Source: CAYPHJ01 sp964410485
GTDB taxonomy: Bacteria > Desulfobacterota > Binatia > UBA9968
DNA: 39,964 nt
Direction of reading: 5' to 3'
Assembly (NCBI GenBank): GCA_964410485.1
Contig: CAYPHJ010000040.1
Span: 1 to 39,964, forward strand
This document shows positions 39,962-39,964 of this stretch, piece after piece; the stretch's first letter is position 1, and each line of letters begins with the position of its first letter. Below the pieces are notes generated by a model that saw only the letters and a list, made by a program, of their open reading frames with translations, made no database searches and had not been told where the DNA came from. Position numbers and translations under genes: made by a program.

Positions 39962-39964
39962 CAT

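Overview
The window is about 40 kb of a moderately GC-rich bacterial chromosome that reads like a draft scaffold. It has one run of 100 Ns flanked by an exact 55-bp duplication. The content suggests an uncultured environmental bacterium of the Desulfobacterota / Binatota / Methylomirabilota / Entotheonella type: five Bug-type receptors of tripartite tricarboxylate transporters (TTT), a CoxMSL-type molybdenum hydroxylase, an NMT1-like binding protein with no transporter, and many dispersed intergenic palindromes. There is no rRNA, tRNA or ribosomal protein here, so this lineage guess is weak. I found no recognisable transcription regulator, insertion sequence or CRISPR array.

Layout. (1) 0-9.5 kb, general functions: an orphan TTT receptor, a hemerythrin, a DUF72 protein, an EEP-family hydrolase, a lipoprotein-like methyltransferase, a lipoprotein followed by an ExeA-like ATPase with two duplicated SH3 domains, a second orphan receptor and two small unknown genes. 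(2) 9.7-19.3 kb, an uptake and oxidation block: a TTT receptor leading into coxM-coxS-coxL on the plus strand, convergent with a complete tctC-tctB-tctA operon on the minus strand, then an NMT1-like binding protein. (3) 19.3-23.1 kb: a small membrane protein, a fifth receptor, a VTT/YqaA membrane protein and a DUF2130 protein. (4) 23.2-26.2 kb, a gene-poor scar: a truncated and frameshifted xanthine-dehydrogenase fragment, the assembly gap and a few small doubtful genes. (5) 26.2-28.9 kb: a RavA/ViaA-like MoxR ATPase and VWA pair. (6) 29.1-39.8 kb: eight consecutive plus-strand enzyme genes, namely two PYROXD2/CrtI-like flavoproteins, an SDR, an M24-fold protein, a muconate-lactonizing-like enolase-superfamily enzyme, an opine-dehydrogenase-like protein, a luciferase-like (LLM) oxidoreductase and an M20-fold protein.

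How the genes may work together. The receptors and the TTT transporter would import organic acids. CoxMSL would hydroxylate an aldehyde or N-heterocycle. The eight-gene block looks like a peripheral catabolic pathway for an unknown, probably nitrogen-containing, substrate. Both hydrolase-fold proteins in that block (M24 and M20) have lost most of their canonical metal ligands. This makes the block the best candidate for undescribed chemistry.

The other distinctive feature is a set of intergenic repeats built from 7-, 8- or 9-bp words in tandem, often as inverted arms that could form long hairpins. Different loci use different words (GGAAC, GGAGT, GTCTCG, AACTTCG and AAATCCG cores).
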